Below, piece by piece: positions 1-8,205 of a stretch of DNA of 64,000 nt. The DNA comes from Stenotrophomonas maltophilia R551-3 (GTDB taxonomy: Bacteria; Pseudomonadota; Gammaproteobacteria; Xanthomonadales; Xanthomonadaceae), in contig NC_011071.1 of NCBI RefSeq assembly GCF_000020665.1, positions 3,710,501 to 3,774,500 of the forward strand. The letters run 5' to 3'. The translations under genes and the position numbers were made by a program. The notes beneath the pieces were generated by a model that saw only the letters and a list, made by a program, of their open reading frames with translations, had not been told where the DNA came from and ran no database searches. The first letter of the stretch is position 1, and each line of letters starts with the position of its first letter.

Positions 1-10
1 CCGATGGCGA

Positions 11-730
11 TCACCGCCCGCGCAGGAAGAACGACACCGGCACCATCACTTCCACCGGGTCGCCGGCCACTTCGGCCGGCGGCGCCGGTACCGGGCTGGC
101 CCGCTGCACGGTGTCCAGCGTCTCCTGGTCGAGCAGCGCGAAGCCACTGCTGCGGCCCAGTTTCAACCCCGAGACCGCGCCATCGCGGGCAACCGCAAAG
201 CGCACGTAGACCACACCCTGCTGGCGCAGCCGCTCGGCCTGGCGCGGATAGCGGCGGTGTTTCTGCAGGTGCCCGAGCAGGCGTCCTTCCCAGGTCGCCT
301 CGGCACGACTGCGCTCACCCGCCGTGGTCTGCGGTGCGGTGTAGCGTGTAGCCGCGTCAGCCGCCACCTGCGGCGGTGCGCTGGTCTGCGCGACGTTGGC
401 GTCAGCGGTGTCCGGCGACGGCGTCGGCTCCGGTGTACGCGGCGGTGGCAGCTCACCCTGCGGCTGCATCGGCGCCTTCGGTTGCTCGCGCAGGGCCGGC
501 TTCGGCGCCTGCCGCTGCTGTTGCTGCTGCAGCGGCCCGGTGGCGACCTCGCGCGGCGGCACCGGCGGCGCCTGCGCCATCGGCGCCAGTTCCAGCATCA
601 GCGCCGCAGGCGGAACCGCAGCCGTCAGCGCCGGCGCACGGGCCGCCCACCAGCAGGCCGCGCCGATCAACAGCGCATGCACCAGTAGTACGATCGCCAG
701 GCTGGTCGCCCAGCGCCGCAGTCCACTCAT
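11..730 (-). CDS. tonB: TonB-family energy transducer
   Basis: Inner-membrane-anchored periplasmic protein that transmits proton-motive energy from ExbB/ExbD to outer-membrane receptors. The 239 residues show one N-terminal anchor (about 10-30), a Pro/Gln-rich linker (about 45-125, with a five-Gln run) and a C-terminal TonB domain (about 145-239) containing RRYPRQAERLRQQGVV and a PVSFFL ending typical of the family. The ATG overlaps the exbD stop by 4 bases (ATGA), so the two are translationally coupled. It is the last gene of the hemO-ybaN-exbB-exbD-tonB run. From position it probably serves the heme/iron receptor at 3424-6345, although TonB proteins can be shared between receptors. The assignment rests on domain layout and neighbours. 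Confidence 0.93.
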   Translation of the reverse strand: MSGLRRWATSLAIVLLVHALLIGAACWWAARAPALTAAVPPAALMLELAPMAQAPPVPPREVATGPLQQQQQRQAPKPALREQPKAPMQPQGELPPPRTPEPTPSPDTADANVAQTSAPPQVAADAATRYTAPQTTAGERSRAEATWEGRLLGHLQKHRRYPRQAERLRQQGVVYVRFAVARDGAVSGLKLGRSSGFALLDQETLDTVQRASPVPAPPAEVAGDPVEVMVPVSFFLRGR

Positions 731-1152
731 CGTGCGCCCTGCTCCAGGCCGACCAGCGCCACCTTCAGGTAACCGGCCGCTCGCAGCGCATCCAGCGTGG
801 CCATCAGTTCGCCATAGGGCACGCGGGTATCGGCACGCAGGAAGATGCGCTGCGTGGTATCACTGTGAGTGGCCGCCTGCAATGCAGCCGCCAGCCCGTC
901 GCGCGCTACGGCCTGTTCGCCAACGCGCAGCGACAGATCTGCCTGCACGGTCACGTACACCGGTGCCTGTTCCGGCGGCGTGGCACTGGCATTGCTGGCC
1001 GGCAGCTGCACCGGCACCGACACGGTGGCCAGCGGTGCGGCCACCATGAAGATGATCAGCAGCACCAGCATCACGTCGATGAAAGGCGTGACATTGATCT
1101 CATGCGCTTCTTCCGGCGCATCGTCACGGTCGGACGCGGTCCTGATCGCCAT
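727..1152 (-). CDS. exbD: ExbD biopolymer transport protein
   Basis: Proton-channel subunit of the TonB motor, 141 residues. A short cytoplasmic N-terminus leads to a single membrane segment (about 22-45) that begins INVTPFIDVMLVLLIIFM. Asp26 in this motif is the family's essential proton-carrying acid. A periplasmic domain follows, with the usual LRADTRVPYGELM segment. The ATG is preceded by GAGGCG at suitable spacing. It starts 9 bases after exbB ends and overlaps tonB by 4 bases, so the three form one transcription unit. Confidence 0.95.
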   Translation of the reverse strand: MAIRTASDRDDAPEEAHEINVTPFIDVMLVLLIIFMVAAPLATVSVPVQLPASNASATPPEQAPVYVTVQADLSLRVGEQAVARDGLAAALQAATHSDTTQRIFLRADTRVPYGELMATLDALRAAGYLKVALVGLEQGAR

Positions 1153-1161
1153 CGTCGCGCC

Positions 1162-1890
1162 TCAGTGCACCGCACGCAGCGGCGCGGCTGCGGTACGCGG
1201 AACGGCACGATCGAGATCGCGTGAGACCAGTTGCTGCACGGCCGCCGACAGATCGCCGAGCAGCCCACACAGGCCAGCCAGCACGCGGCTGAAATGGTTG
1301 TAGACCAGCACTGCGGGAATCGCTGCGACCAGGCCCAGCGCGGTCGCCAGCAGGGCCTCGGCGATGCCGGGGGCGACCACCGCCAGGTTGGTGGTGTTGC
1401 TGTGGGCGATGCCGATGAAACTGTTCATGATGCCCCACACCGTGCCGAACAGGCCAACGAACGGCGCCACCGCGCCGATGCTGGCCAGCACGCCGATGCC
1501 GCGCCGCTGCACGCGCGCAGTTTCCAGTTCGATACGGCCCAGGCGCGAGGCAACGCGTTCCTTGGTGCCATCGCGGCTGTCCAGCTCCTGAGACAGGCGC
1601 AGCTCGGTTCGCGCCGCGTCCAGCATGGCGAGTGCGGTGCCCTGCTGCACACTGGCGTCGGCGCTTTCGCTGGGCAGGCTCGGCGCCTGCAGCAGCAGCG
1701 CACGCGCTGCGCGCAGCTGCCGTGCCTGGCGGGCCAGTTCCCAGCCCTTGGCCAGCAGCACGGTCCAGGTGGCCAGCGACGCCAGCGCGAGCGCGATCAT
1801 CACGGTCTTCACCACCACGTCGGCGGCCAGATACATGCCCCAGGGCGTCAGTGCAGGGGCAGCCACGGGGGCCAGGTCAGCAGGCAACAT
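1162..1890 (-). CDS. exbB: ExbB/TolQ-family proton channel protein
   Basis: Pentameric motor subunit that works with ExbD and TonB. Three membrane segments are visible: about residues 15-40, and then two near GIGVLASIGAVAPFVGLFGT and the ALLATALGLVAAIPAVLVY stretch. These are the MotA/TolQ/ExbB proton-channel signatures. From the start chosen here the protein has 242 residues. In-frame ATGs at 1905 and 1911 would add 5 or 7 residues; none of the three has a clear Shine-Dalgarno sequence. I chose 1890 because GGAAAACGAG lies just upstream of it. The start overlaps the end of the ybaN-like gene, suggesting coupled translation. Confidence 0.92.
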   Translation of the reverse strand: MLPADLAPVAAPALTPWGMYLAADVVVKTVMIALALASLATWTVLLAKGWELARQARQLRAARALLLQAPSLPSESADASVQQGTALAMLDAARTELRLSQELDSRDGTKERVASRLGRIELETARVQRRGIGVLASIGAVAPFVGLFGTVWGIMNSFIGIAHSNTTNLAVVAPGIAEALLATALGLVAAIPAVLVYNHFSRVLAGLCGLLGDLSAAVQQLVSRDLDRAVPRTAAAPLRAVH

Positions 1891-2344
1891 CGTCTCGTTT
1901 TCCATCAGCATCAGGGGTCGCAGCACGGCGGCGTGCCGAGCGCGGATCATTGGCGTCGTCCACTTCCACGACCGGGTTGGGCTCCAGCCGCGGTGCGGGC
2001 CGACTGAGCACGTAGCCGGCACTGACCGCGAAGAACAGGCCCACGCCCAGCAGCAGCCGCCAGGACGGGTGCGCGCCCCAGCAGAACAGCGCGAAGCCCA
2101 CCGCCATGCCGGCGCTGGCAAACGCCTTGCCCTTGCGCGACACCGCGCCCTGCTCGCGCCACAGCCGAAGTGACGGGCCGTAGCGCGGGTGCGCCAGCAG
2201 GCGCTGCTCGAACTTCGGTGAACTGCGTGCGAAGCAGCCCACTGCCAGGATCAGGAAGATGGTGGTCGGCATCACCGGCAGCAGCGCGCCGATCACCCCG
2301 AGCCCGACCATCACCCAGCCCAGCGCGAACCAGAGCCAGCGCAT
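1877..2344 (-). CDS. ybaN: YbaN/DUF454-family inner-membrane protein
   Basis: A 155-residue membrane protein of unknown function. It begins MRWLWFALGWVMVGLGVIGA and contains LLPVMPTTIFLILAVGCFARSS, the signature of the DUF454 (YbaN) family, followed by two further hydrophobic segments (about 75-115) and a charged C-terminal tail. The open frame extends further upstream, but those codons precede the conserved domain and I see no basis for using them. It sits between hemO and exbB, 31 bases after hemO, with its end overlapping exbB. It is therefore probably co-transcribed with heme-use genes. A role in heme or iron handling is only inferred from position. Confidence 0.82.
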   Translation of the reverse strand: MRWLWFALGWVMVGLGVIGALLPVMPTTIFLILAVGCFARSSPKFEQRLLAHPRYGPSLRLWREQGAVSRKGKAFASAGMAVGFALFCWGAHPSWRLLLGVGLFFAVSAGYVLSRPAPRLEPNPVVEVDDANDPRSARRRAATPDADGKRDDVAC

Positions 2345-2375
2345 CAGCGTTGCGCCGATAGGCGGGAGGCGTGCA

Positions 2376-2963
2376 TCAGGCGAATTCCACTTCAACGTGG
2401 CCGTGCACGCTGCGGAAGGCGGCGTCCGCCGCATCGATCACCTGCTGCTCCTGCTCGGCGCTCAGCGGCACCGCATCCAGCGCAGCGGTGAACTCACGCC
2501 AGTGGCGCGCCGCGCCATCCGGGTGCGCGGCCAGGTGACGGGCGCCGAAATCGCGGTCCAGGCCGAGCTTGGCGGCCATCTTGTACAGCACGGTGCCGCC
2601 CAGGTTGGACCCTTCGGCCACATACAGCCACCCCAATGCGGCGGGCAGCTCCAGATCGGACGGCAACGCCGCGATGTCGGCCCCCGGCAGGGTCTGCTCC
2701 AGGTCCTGCAGGTCGCGCGCCACCTGGGTCAGGCGGCGGCGTTCGCCCAGATCGGGCAGCAGTGCGTCCAGCGCAGGGTTGGCATACAGCGCATCGATGC
2801 TGCGGTGGAAGCGGTACTGCACGCGCAGGAAACGGGCGAAGTTGCTGCGGTCGGCGAAGATGTCGCCGGCCATGATGCGCTTGTCCAGCGCGCCATGGCT
2901 GTCGCGGGTGGCGGCCTTGAGCCGCAGGCTGCGGCTGTCTTCAGGGGCGATGTGTGCGTTCAT
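2376..2963 (-). CDS. hemO: Biliverdin-producing heme oxygenase
   Basis: Cytoplasmic enzyme that opens the heme ring to release iron, CO and biliverdin. At 195 residues it matches bacterial HemO/PigA enzymes (about 200). Visible family features are the N-terminal helix ending in ATRDSHGALDKRIM, where His23 is the expected proximal heme ligand, and the distal-helix segment GWLYVAEGSNLGG. The frame continues to an upstream ATG at 3032, but the start at 2963 gives the normal N-terminus. It is the first gene of the run leading through ybaN to exbBD-tonB. Beside a FecA-like receptor, it argues that heme is the imported iron source. The biliverdin isomer produced cannot be read from the sequence. 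Confidence 0.93.
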   Translation of the reverse strand: MNAHIAPEDSRSLRLKAATRDSHGALDKRIMAGDIFADRSNFARFLRVQYRFHRSIDALYANPALDALLPDLGERRRLTQVARDLQDLEQTLPGADIAALPSDLELPAALGWLYVAEGSNLGGTVLYKMAAKLGLDRDFGARHLAAHPDGAARHWREFTAALDAVPLSAEQEQQVIDAADAAFRSVHGHVEVEFA

Positions 2964-3070
2964 GGGGGAATGCCAAGGGGGTCGTCCTGCTGTAGACGTT
3001 CGCCATGGGGCTTTCCCCAAGGCCATGGGCACCGATAATGGCGTATCCCTTCTTCCCGCAGGAACCGACG

Positions 3071-3328
3071 ATGATCACCACCGAACCGCGCATGACCAAC
3101 CTGTTCCTGCAGCTGGGCCTGGACGCCAGCGCCGAGGGCATCGCCCGCTTCATCCGCGAACACCAGCTGGCCACCGATGTGGAAGTCGTCGAAGCGCCGT
3201 ACTGGAACGATGCCCAGCGCCAGTTCCTGTCCGAGTCGCTGCAGGCCGATGCGGCATGGACCACGGTGGTGGATGAACTGAACGAGTCGCTGCACGAAGA
3301 TGCGGTGAAGGCGGCGACCGGGCTGTAA
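3071..3328 (+). CDS. DUF2789-family protein
   Basis: A small soluble protein of 85 residues and unknown function. It matches the DUF2789 pattern: FLQLGLDASAEGIARFI near the N-terminus, then VEAPYWNDAQRQFL, then WTTVVDELNESLHE. The ATG at 3071 follows AGGAACC at good spacing, so I chose it over an upstream ATG at 3005. It lies on the plus strand between hemO and the TonB-dependent receptor, which are both on the minus strand. It interrupts the heme locus and is divergent from hemO. No membrane segment or signal peptide is visible. Confidence 0.85.
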   Translation: MITTEPRMTNLFLQLGLDASAEGIARFIREHQLATDVEVVEAPYWNDAQRQFLSESLQADAAWTTVVDELNESLHEDAVKAATGL

Positions 3329-3340
3329 TGCCTGGAGGAA

Positions 3341-3365
3341 GGCGCCGGGCATGGCCCGGCGCTAC
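3341..3365. repeat. GTAG-type REP palindrome (single copy)
   Basis: GCGCCGGGC ATG GCCCGGCGC is a near-perfect hairpin ending in CTAC, i.e. GTAG on the other strand. It is the same unit as those in the pairs near 18500 and 55500. It lies 12 bases after the DUF2789 stop. Confidence 0.8.
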
Positions 3366-3379
3366 CGTTGTCTCCCGCT

Positions 3380-3418
3380 GGGGTCAGAGCCCTTTCCGCA
3401 GGAAAGGGATCCGACCCC
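3380..3418. repeat. GGGGTC palindromic repeat, copy 1
   Basis: A 39-base dyad running from GGGGTCAGAGCCCTTTCC to GGAAAGGGATCCGACCCC. Related copies occur at 22658-22698 and 37068-37108. It lies between two convergent genes, where it could end transcripts from both sides, although it has no T-tract. Confidence 0.8.
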
Positions 3419-3423
3419 GCCGA

Positions 3424-6345
3424 TCAGTACCTCCAGGTCAATGCCAGCCGCGCGGTGCGACCTGGGGCCGGCATCACGCCCAGCGCCAGCGGATCCAGGT
3501 AGTAGCGGTCGGTGACGTTGTCCACGCCCGCTTCCACCGACAGCTGGTCGTTGAAGCTCCAGCTGGCGAACAGGTCGACCAGGGTAGTCGGCCGGTACAG
3601 CTGCTGGATCGCCGACAGGCCCACGTTCCAGTCCTTGTCCAGCTTGCTGATCGGGCCGGCGTTGTGGACCACGCGGGTGCCGAAGGTCAGGCGCTCGTCG
3701 AACAGGCGCGAGCCCAGGGTCAGGTTGACCATGTAGCGCGGCGGATTCTGGGTATTGGTGTACGAGCCCTCGAAGCCACCGTCCACGCAGTTGGGCGTGT
3801 TGGCCAGCTCATCGTTCCTGCGCTGTGCCCCATAGGCACGGCGCTCGGCGGCGATGTCCGGTGCACAGGTCTTGGCCTTGAAGTAGTAGTGCGCGGACAG
3901 ATCCGCAAATACCTTGCCGCTGTCATAGCTGGACTGGAACTCCATGCCCGAGACCTTGAACTGGTCGACGTTGCGGATCAGGCCGGCCGACAGCGTGCGG
4001 TAGTCGCGGGTGATCAGGTCATCGATGCGGGTATCGAAGTAGGCCAGCTTCAGTGCCAGGCGGTCGCCGGCAGTGAACAGGTCGTAGCGGATGGTACTGG
4101 CGCCGATTTCCCAGCTGCGCGCGCGCTCCGGCTTCAGCTCGCCCACCGGTTTGGCGGCAGTGAACAGGCCCAGCGTGGTCTCGAACAGGCTCGGCAGCTT
4201 GGTGCCTTCGGCGTACTTCACATAGACCATGGTGTCTTCGCTGAAGCGGTAAGCCACGCTGGCGGTCGGCGAGAACGCGGTGTCACGACGGCGGATCGGC
4301 TGCGACCAGGTCCAGCTGACCGGCACTTCCAGGTCCTGCGCCTTGCCGGCGTCGTAGAAGTTCCAGCCACCGATGTCGCCCACCGTACCCTTCTTGTACG
4401 GTGAGGCCAGCAGCGATTCCTGGGTGAAGTTGCCGTTGGCATCCGGATACCAGTTCAGCAGCGCGATGCGCTTGGCCCGCCACGACGGCAACGCCGGGTT
4501 GCCGTTGAGCAGTTCGGTGTAGCGGTACTGGCCCTGCACCTCATAGGCATCGGGCGTGGCCAGGCGGTTGCGGTCATGCACATCCACGCGGTTCCAGCGG
4601 CCGCCGGCCAGCAGTTCCCAATGCTCATCGGGCTGCCACTTCAGCGAGGCCACGGCACTGTATTCCTTGCGCTCGGCGTTGCGCAGGAAACGGTTGTTGA
4701 TCAGATCGTCGTGCATGACCGGCCCCGAACTGCCCGGCGCGATGTCTTCGTCGCTGTAGGACAGGCCATAGTCGAGGGTGAACGCGCCGGCACGAGTGTC
4801 GAACTTCGAGGTATTGCTGGCATCCAGGCCGAAGCGCTTCTGTCGCAGCGGGTTGCGGTACGCATCCTTGTAGCCGGGGTCGCCACTGAAGCTGGGCGCG
4901 TCGTACCACTCGGTGCGGCGATCGAAGTACCACGGGGTGATGCCGGTCAGGCTGTTGTACATCACGCTGTCGGTGTCGGTGTACGCGGCATTGACGCGCA
5001 GGTCGACCAGCTCGCTGTCCGGGTTGAAGCGATAGCGCAGGGTGTAGCTGTCCATGTCGACGTGGCCCGGATCCCATTGCGGAATGCGGTCGCGATCGAC
5101 GCGGATGATCTGCGAGGCCATGATCTCGCCGGCGGTGCCCTCGTAGCGGCGGTAGCCCGCTTCCAGCATCTGTGCATCGTCGATGCGCCAGGTGCCCTTG
5201 AGCAGCGCCGACTTCGAGCGCGCCGAGGTATTGAAGACCTCGGTACGCGGCGGATTCAGCGGTGCCAGCGTGCGCCGGGTCTGCGGGAAATCGTCGTAGC
5301 CGTGCTTGCCGGAGAAGTAGTTTCCATTGTCACGGTAGGCATAGGCGGCCACGAGATCGAAACGATCCCAATGACCGGCCGCGGCCACGTTGAAGAACTG
5401 GCTGCCGGTGGCGCTGCGATCGTTGCGCGGCGCGGCACTGTAGGAAGGCAGGTTGTTGGCGCTGTTGTTGGCCAGGCCGCCACGCACGCGCACGCCGAAG
5501 TCCCGCCCTTCGCGCAGCACGTCACCGATCTTCAGCGTCTCCATCTCGACCACGCCGCCGATGCCACCGGAGGCATTGGCCTGCAGACTCGGGCCCTTGG
5601 TGATGGTCAGGCTGGAGATCAGGTCCGGGTCGAGGTAGGTGCGCTGCGACTGGCCGGCATAACCACGGTAGGTATCCATGCTGGACTGGCCACCGTCGAT
5701 GATCACCGGCACGCGGCCCTGGCCCTGGATGCCACGGATGTTGACGTCAAAGCCGTTGCCCACGCGCGGATCACCGGCGGTGACGCCAGCCACGCCCTTG
5801 ACGATGTCGCCGTTGGACGTACCGCGGAATCGCTCCAGGTGGGTGCGGTTGAGCGTGGTGGTGGAGCCGACGCTGCGATAGCCGTCGAGCAGGCGCGCCT
5901 CGTCGCTGGTTGCGCCACTGTCGACGCGGTCGCCGGCCACGCTCAGCGTGTCGGTGACGATCACGCCGCTGTCGGCCTGCACGGGAGTTGCCGATTCCAG
6001 GGTGACCGCATCGGTGCCGACCCGGCGCACCGCCAGGCCACTGCCCTGCAGCAGGCGAGCCAGGGCCTCATCGGAAGACAGGTTACCGCTGACCGCGTGC
6101 GAGCTCACGCCCTGGGCCAGCGTGGCCGGATACACCACCTGCACACCGGACTGGCGCATGTAGCTGCGCAGCGCTTCATCAAGCGGCTGCGCGGGAATGT
6201 CGAAACGCTGCAGGGCCGCATGGCCGCTGGCAGCACTCTGCGCCAGTACGGACGATGGTGCGGCGCAGGCGAGGCCGACAGCCAGCAACGCGATGCACAG
6301 GCGGGACGGGCGCAGCACGCGGCCCGGACGATGGGAGTCGAACAT
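3424..6345 (-). CDS. TonB-dependent outer-membrane receptor with FecA-type signalling domain (probable heme receptor)
   Basis: A 973-residue outer-membrane transporter. After a signal peptide (about 1-36, cleaved near VLAQ) comes an STN signalling domain (about 48-118, FDIPAQPLDEALRSYMRQSG), then the plug and a 22-strand-type barrel ending in the aromatic LALTWRY. The STN domain is the part that contacts FecR-type regulators, which are encoded just upstream. EGTKLPSLFETTLGLF and LKPERARSWEIGAS resemble the barrel motifs of heme/hemoglobin receptors. With a heme oxygenase in the next operon, heme or a heme protein is the most likely ligand; this is inference. The start at 6345 gives a normal signal peptide. 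Confidence 0.88.
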   Translation of the reverse strand: MFDSHRPGRVLRPSRLCIALLAVGLACAAPSSVLAQSAASGHAALQRFDIPAQPLDEALRSYMRQSGVQVVYPATLAQGVSSHAVSGNLSSDEALARLLQGSGLAVRRVGTDAVTLESATPVQADSGVIVTDTLSVAGDRVDSGATSDEARLLDGYRSVGSTTTLNRTHLERFRGTSNGDIVKGVAGVTAGDPRVGNGFDVNIRGIQGQGRVPVIIDGGQSSMDTYRGYAGQSQRTYLDPDLISSLTITKGPSLQANASGGIGGVVEMETLKIGDVLREGRDFGVRVRGGLANNSANNLPSYSAAPRNDRSATGSQFFNVAAAGHWDRFDLVAAYAYRDNGNYFSGKHGYDDFPQTRRTLAPLNPPRTEVFNTSARSKSALLKGTWRIDDAQMLEAGYRRYEGTAGEIMASQIIRVDRDRIPQWDPGHVDMDSYTLRYRFNPDSELVDLRVNAAYTDTDSVMYNSLTGITPWYFDRRTEWYDAPSFSGDPGYKDAYRNPLRQKRFGLDASNTSKFDTRAGAFTLDYGLSYSDEDIAPGSSGPVMHDDLINNRFLRNAERKEYSAVASLKWQPDEHWELLAGGRWNRVDVHDRNRLATPDAYEVQGQYRYTELLNGNPALPSWRAKRIALLNWYPDANGNFTQESLLASPYKKGTVGDIGGWNFYDAGKAQDLEVPVSWTWSQPIRRRDTAFSPTASVAYRFSEDTMVYVKYAEGTKLPSLFETTLGLFTAAKPVGELKPERARSWEIGASTIRYDLFTAGDRLALKLAYFDTRIDDLITRDYRTLSAGLIRNVDQFKVSGMEFQSSYDSGKVFADLSAHYYFKAKTCAPDIAAERRAYGAQRRNDELANTPNCVDGGFEGSYTNTQNPPRYMVNLTLGSRLFDERLTFGTRVVHNAGPISKLDKDWNVGLSAIQQLYRPTTLVDLFASWSFNDQLSVEAGVDNVTDRYYLDPLALGVMPAPGRTARLALTWRY

Positions 6346-6518
6346 GGGGGAACCTGTCAGGTAATCGGAGCCGCAGGCGCGGCGTCATCCGCGGCGGGCG
6401 CGGACACGGCGACGTACGTGGCGGCGGCGGGTACGTTCGCGGGGTAAGACGGATGGGGTGGCGACAACCCCAAGAGGGAATTGCAGTTGAAGGTGTATCT
6501 CAGGTTGTCGCGGCGGCT

Positions 6519-6571
6519 GCCGACTGTTGGTCGGCTGCTTGCAGTGGTGGGTGCCGACCGTTGGTCGGCAC
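6519..6571. repeat. Two adjacent GCCGAC-N5-GTCGGC hairpins
   Basis: Two hairpins sit in the spacer between the FecR gene and the receptor. The first is GCCGAC TGTTG GTCGGC (6519-6535) and the second is GTGCCGAC CGTTG GTCGGCAC (6551-6571). They share arms and loop, so they look like a duplicated element. There is no T-tract. They could dampen read-through from fecR to the receptor. Confidence 0.6.
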
Positions 6572-6589
6572 ACGGGGAATGGCGGGGAT

Positions 6590-7528
6590 CTACGGGTGGA
6601 CGATGGCGACCCCGAACGGCAGACGGGTAACCTGCAAACCTGCCGTTGCCGCCAGCGCGTCCAGCGCCTGCTCCGGGCGATCGATGCGCAGCGCTGCACT
6701 GACCGCCGGCAACCGCGACAGATCACCGTGCACGAAGGTCGGGCCAGCACGATAGCGCCCTACCCCTCGCACCGCGTCGGCGACGCTGGCCTGCTCCAGC
6801 AGCAGCTCGCCCTGCCGCCAGGCGCCGACACTGTCAGCCGCCACGTCATCGAGCCGCGTCACGCCACTGCGCTCGCCATAGACCGCACGCTGCCCCACCT
6901 GCAGGTACGTCCAGCCACCGTCGGCCGGGCTGGCCACACGCACCCTGCCCTGCCCGACCTGGGTTTCCACCCGGTCATCGCCGCGCGCAACGGTGAACGC
7001 GGTGGAGATGTCCTCGACCACACCATTGCCGGCACGCACGCTGAAACGCCGCTGCGCGTCTGGACTGACCTCGAACCAGACGCGGCCCCGCAGCAACTCG
7101 ACCTGGCGCGCATTCGCATCGAAGTGCACGGCGATCGCGCTGTCGGCATCCAGCACCGCGCGACTGCCATCAGGCAGCTGCACGTTCTGTACGACATGCG
7201 TGCTGCGATGGTCGGCCTGCGCACGCAGCCAGGCTTCCGGCCACACCACCAGCATCGCCAGCGCCGCAGCGGCGGCCATCGCCCACCGCAGGCGCTGCGG
7301 CCGGCGCCGCGCGATCGTCGCGGCCTGCGACGGACGCGGCCCTGCGCTGCGCCACAGCACACGCTCGTGCTCGAAGGCACGGCGATGCCCCGGCAGTGCC
7401 AGCCAGCACTCGAAGTCGTGCATGCGCGCATCACTGATATCGCCAGACGCCAGCCACACGATCCAGCCCCGGGCCTGTTCGGCCAGGGCATCATCGTTGG
7501 CGGCGGGCAGCGTGTTCGGCGGGCTCAT
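6590..7528 (-). CDS. FecR-family anti-sigma/transmembrane sensor
   Basis: Inner-membrane regulator that holds or activates the ECF sigma factor and reads the receptor's STN domain from the periplasm. From the ATG at 7528 it has 312 residues. It shows an N-terminal cytoplasmic DUF4880-type region (about 15-60, with ARGWIVWLASGDIS and DFECWLALPGHRRAFE), one membrane segment (about 82-100), and a periplasmic FecR domain starting near VVQNVQLPDGSRAVLDADS. An in-frame TTG at 7552 would add eight residues; neither start has a clear ribosome site. The gene order sigma, FecR, receptor is the standard cell-surface signalling arrangement. Confidence 0.9.
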   Translation of the reverse strand: MSPPNTLPAANDDALAEQARGWIVWLASGDISDARMHDFECWLALPGHRRAFEHERVLWRSAGPRPSQAATIARRRPQRLRWAMAAAAALAMLVVWPEAWLRAQADHRSTHVVQNVQLPDGSRAVLDADSAIAVHFDANARQVELLRGRVWFEVSPDAQRRFSVRAGNGVVEDISTAFTVARGDDRVETQVGQGRVRVASPADGGWTYLQVGQRAVYGERSGVTRLDDVAADSVGAWRQGELLLEQASVADAVRGVGRYRAGPTFVHGDLSRLPAVSAALRIDRPEQALDALAATAGLQVTRLPFGVAIVHP

Positions 7529-7632
7529 GGGCTGGCAGAGAGGCGCATTCAAGCGCGGGCGAAGGAACTAGACCGCATGCACGGTCCAGTAATCAAGACG
7601 TTTCAGCGAAGGCCTGCCCCAAGCCGGGTCGT

Positions 7633-8133
7633 TCATCGGCCGCTGCGCGCCCAAGCCAGGCGTTGCAGCGCGGAGCGCACGTGGTTTTCGACAGTGGTCA
7701 CCGACACGCCGAGGCGGCGTGCGATCGCGGCCTGGGTCAGGCCCTGCAGGCGGTTGAGGCGGAAAATGGTGCGGGTCGGCTCCGGCAGGTGGCCGGCGGC
7801 ATCCAGCACCCGCTGCAGTTCGTCCTGTGCCATCGCCTGTTCTTCGGTCGAGATCACCTCGTCCGGCCCCCACAGGTAATGGTCGGCGAGCAGGCGGTTG
7901 CGGCGGGTCGATTCACGGCCATGGTCGGTGGCCAGGTTGGCGGCCAGCCGGTACAGATAGGCCCGCGGGTTGTCGATGGCCTGGCTGTCGTCGACCCCAC
8001 GCGCCTTGAACCAGACCGCCTGGATCACGTCCTCGGCACCATTGTCTCCGCCGAGGATGCGCTGCACCCGGCGCAGCAGTGCCGGCCGCTCGCGGATCAG
8101 CAGTTCGGTGAGGGTGGCGGCATTGGAGGACAT
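7633..8133 (-). CDS. ECF sigma factor, FecI type
   Basis: RNA polymerase sigma subunit expected to activate the adjacent receptor genes when ligand is bound outside. The 166 residues contain region 2 (about 10-78, with AEDVIQAVWFKA and NPRAYLYRLAANLATDH) and region 4 (about 105-160, with LPEPTRTIFRLNRLQGLTQ and the helix-turn-helix ending TVENHVRSAL). There is no extra domain. It is first in the sigma-FecR-receptor cluster and lies about 50 bases downstream of a Fur-box-like site. That fits a cascade in which low iron releases sigma synthesis and ligand binding activates it. Confidence 0.92.
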   Translation of the reverse strand: MSSNAATLTELLIRERPALLRRVQRILGGDNGAEDVIQAVWFKARGVDDSQAIDNPRAYLYRLAANLATDHGRESTRRNRLLADHYLWGPDEVISTEEQAMAQDELQRVLDAAGHLPEPTRTIFRLNRLQGLTQAAIARRLGVSVTTVENHVRSALQRLAWARSGR

Positions 8134-8179
8134 GCGCGGGGCCGGGAGGACAGACGGAAGGCGCCGCGCATGCTACTCC

Positions 8180-8198
8180 GTTAATGCGAATCAGTCAC
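8180..8198 (-). promoter_or_regulatory. Candidate Fur box upstream of the ECF sigma gene
   Basis: GTTAATGCGAATCAGTCAC agrees with the 19-base Fur consensus GATAATGATAATCATTATC at 13 of 19 positions by hand alignment. It lies 47-65 bases upstream of the sigma-factor ATG, where a repressor would cover the promoter. Iron-responsive control of FecI-type sigma genes by Fur is well known; this particular site is a prediction. Confidence 0.42.
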
Positions 8199-8205
8199 GT
8201 TCTCA

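Noticed and set aside
3045..3065. GATAATG-containing sequence as a second Fur box before hemO
   Set aside because: Only 9 of 19 consensus positions agree. The GATAAT is as likely to be a -10 box of the DUF2789 gene.
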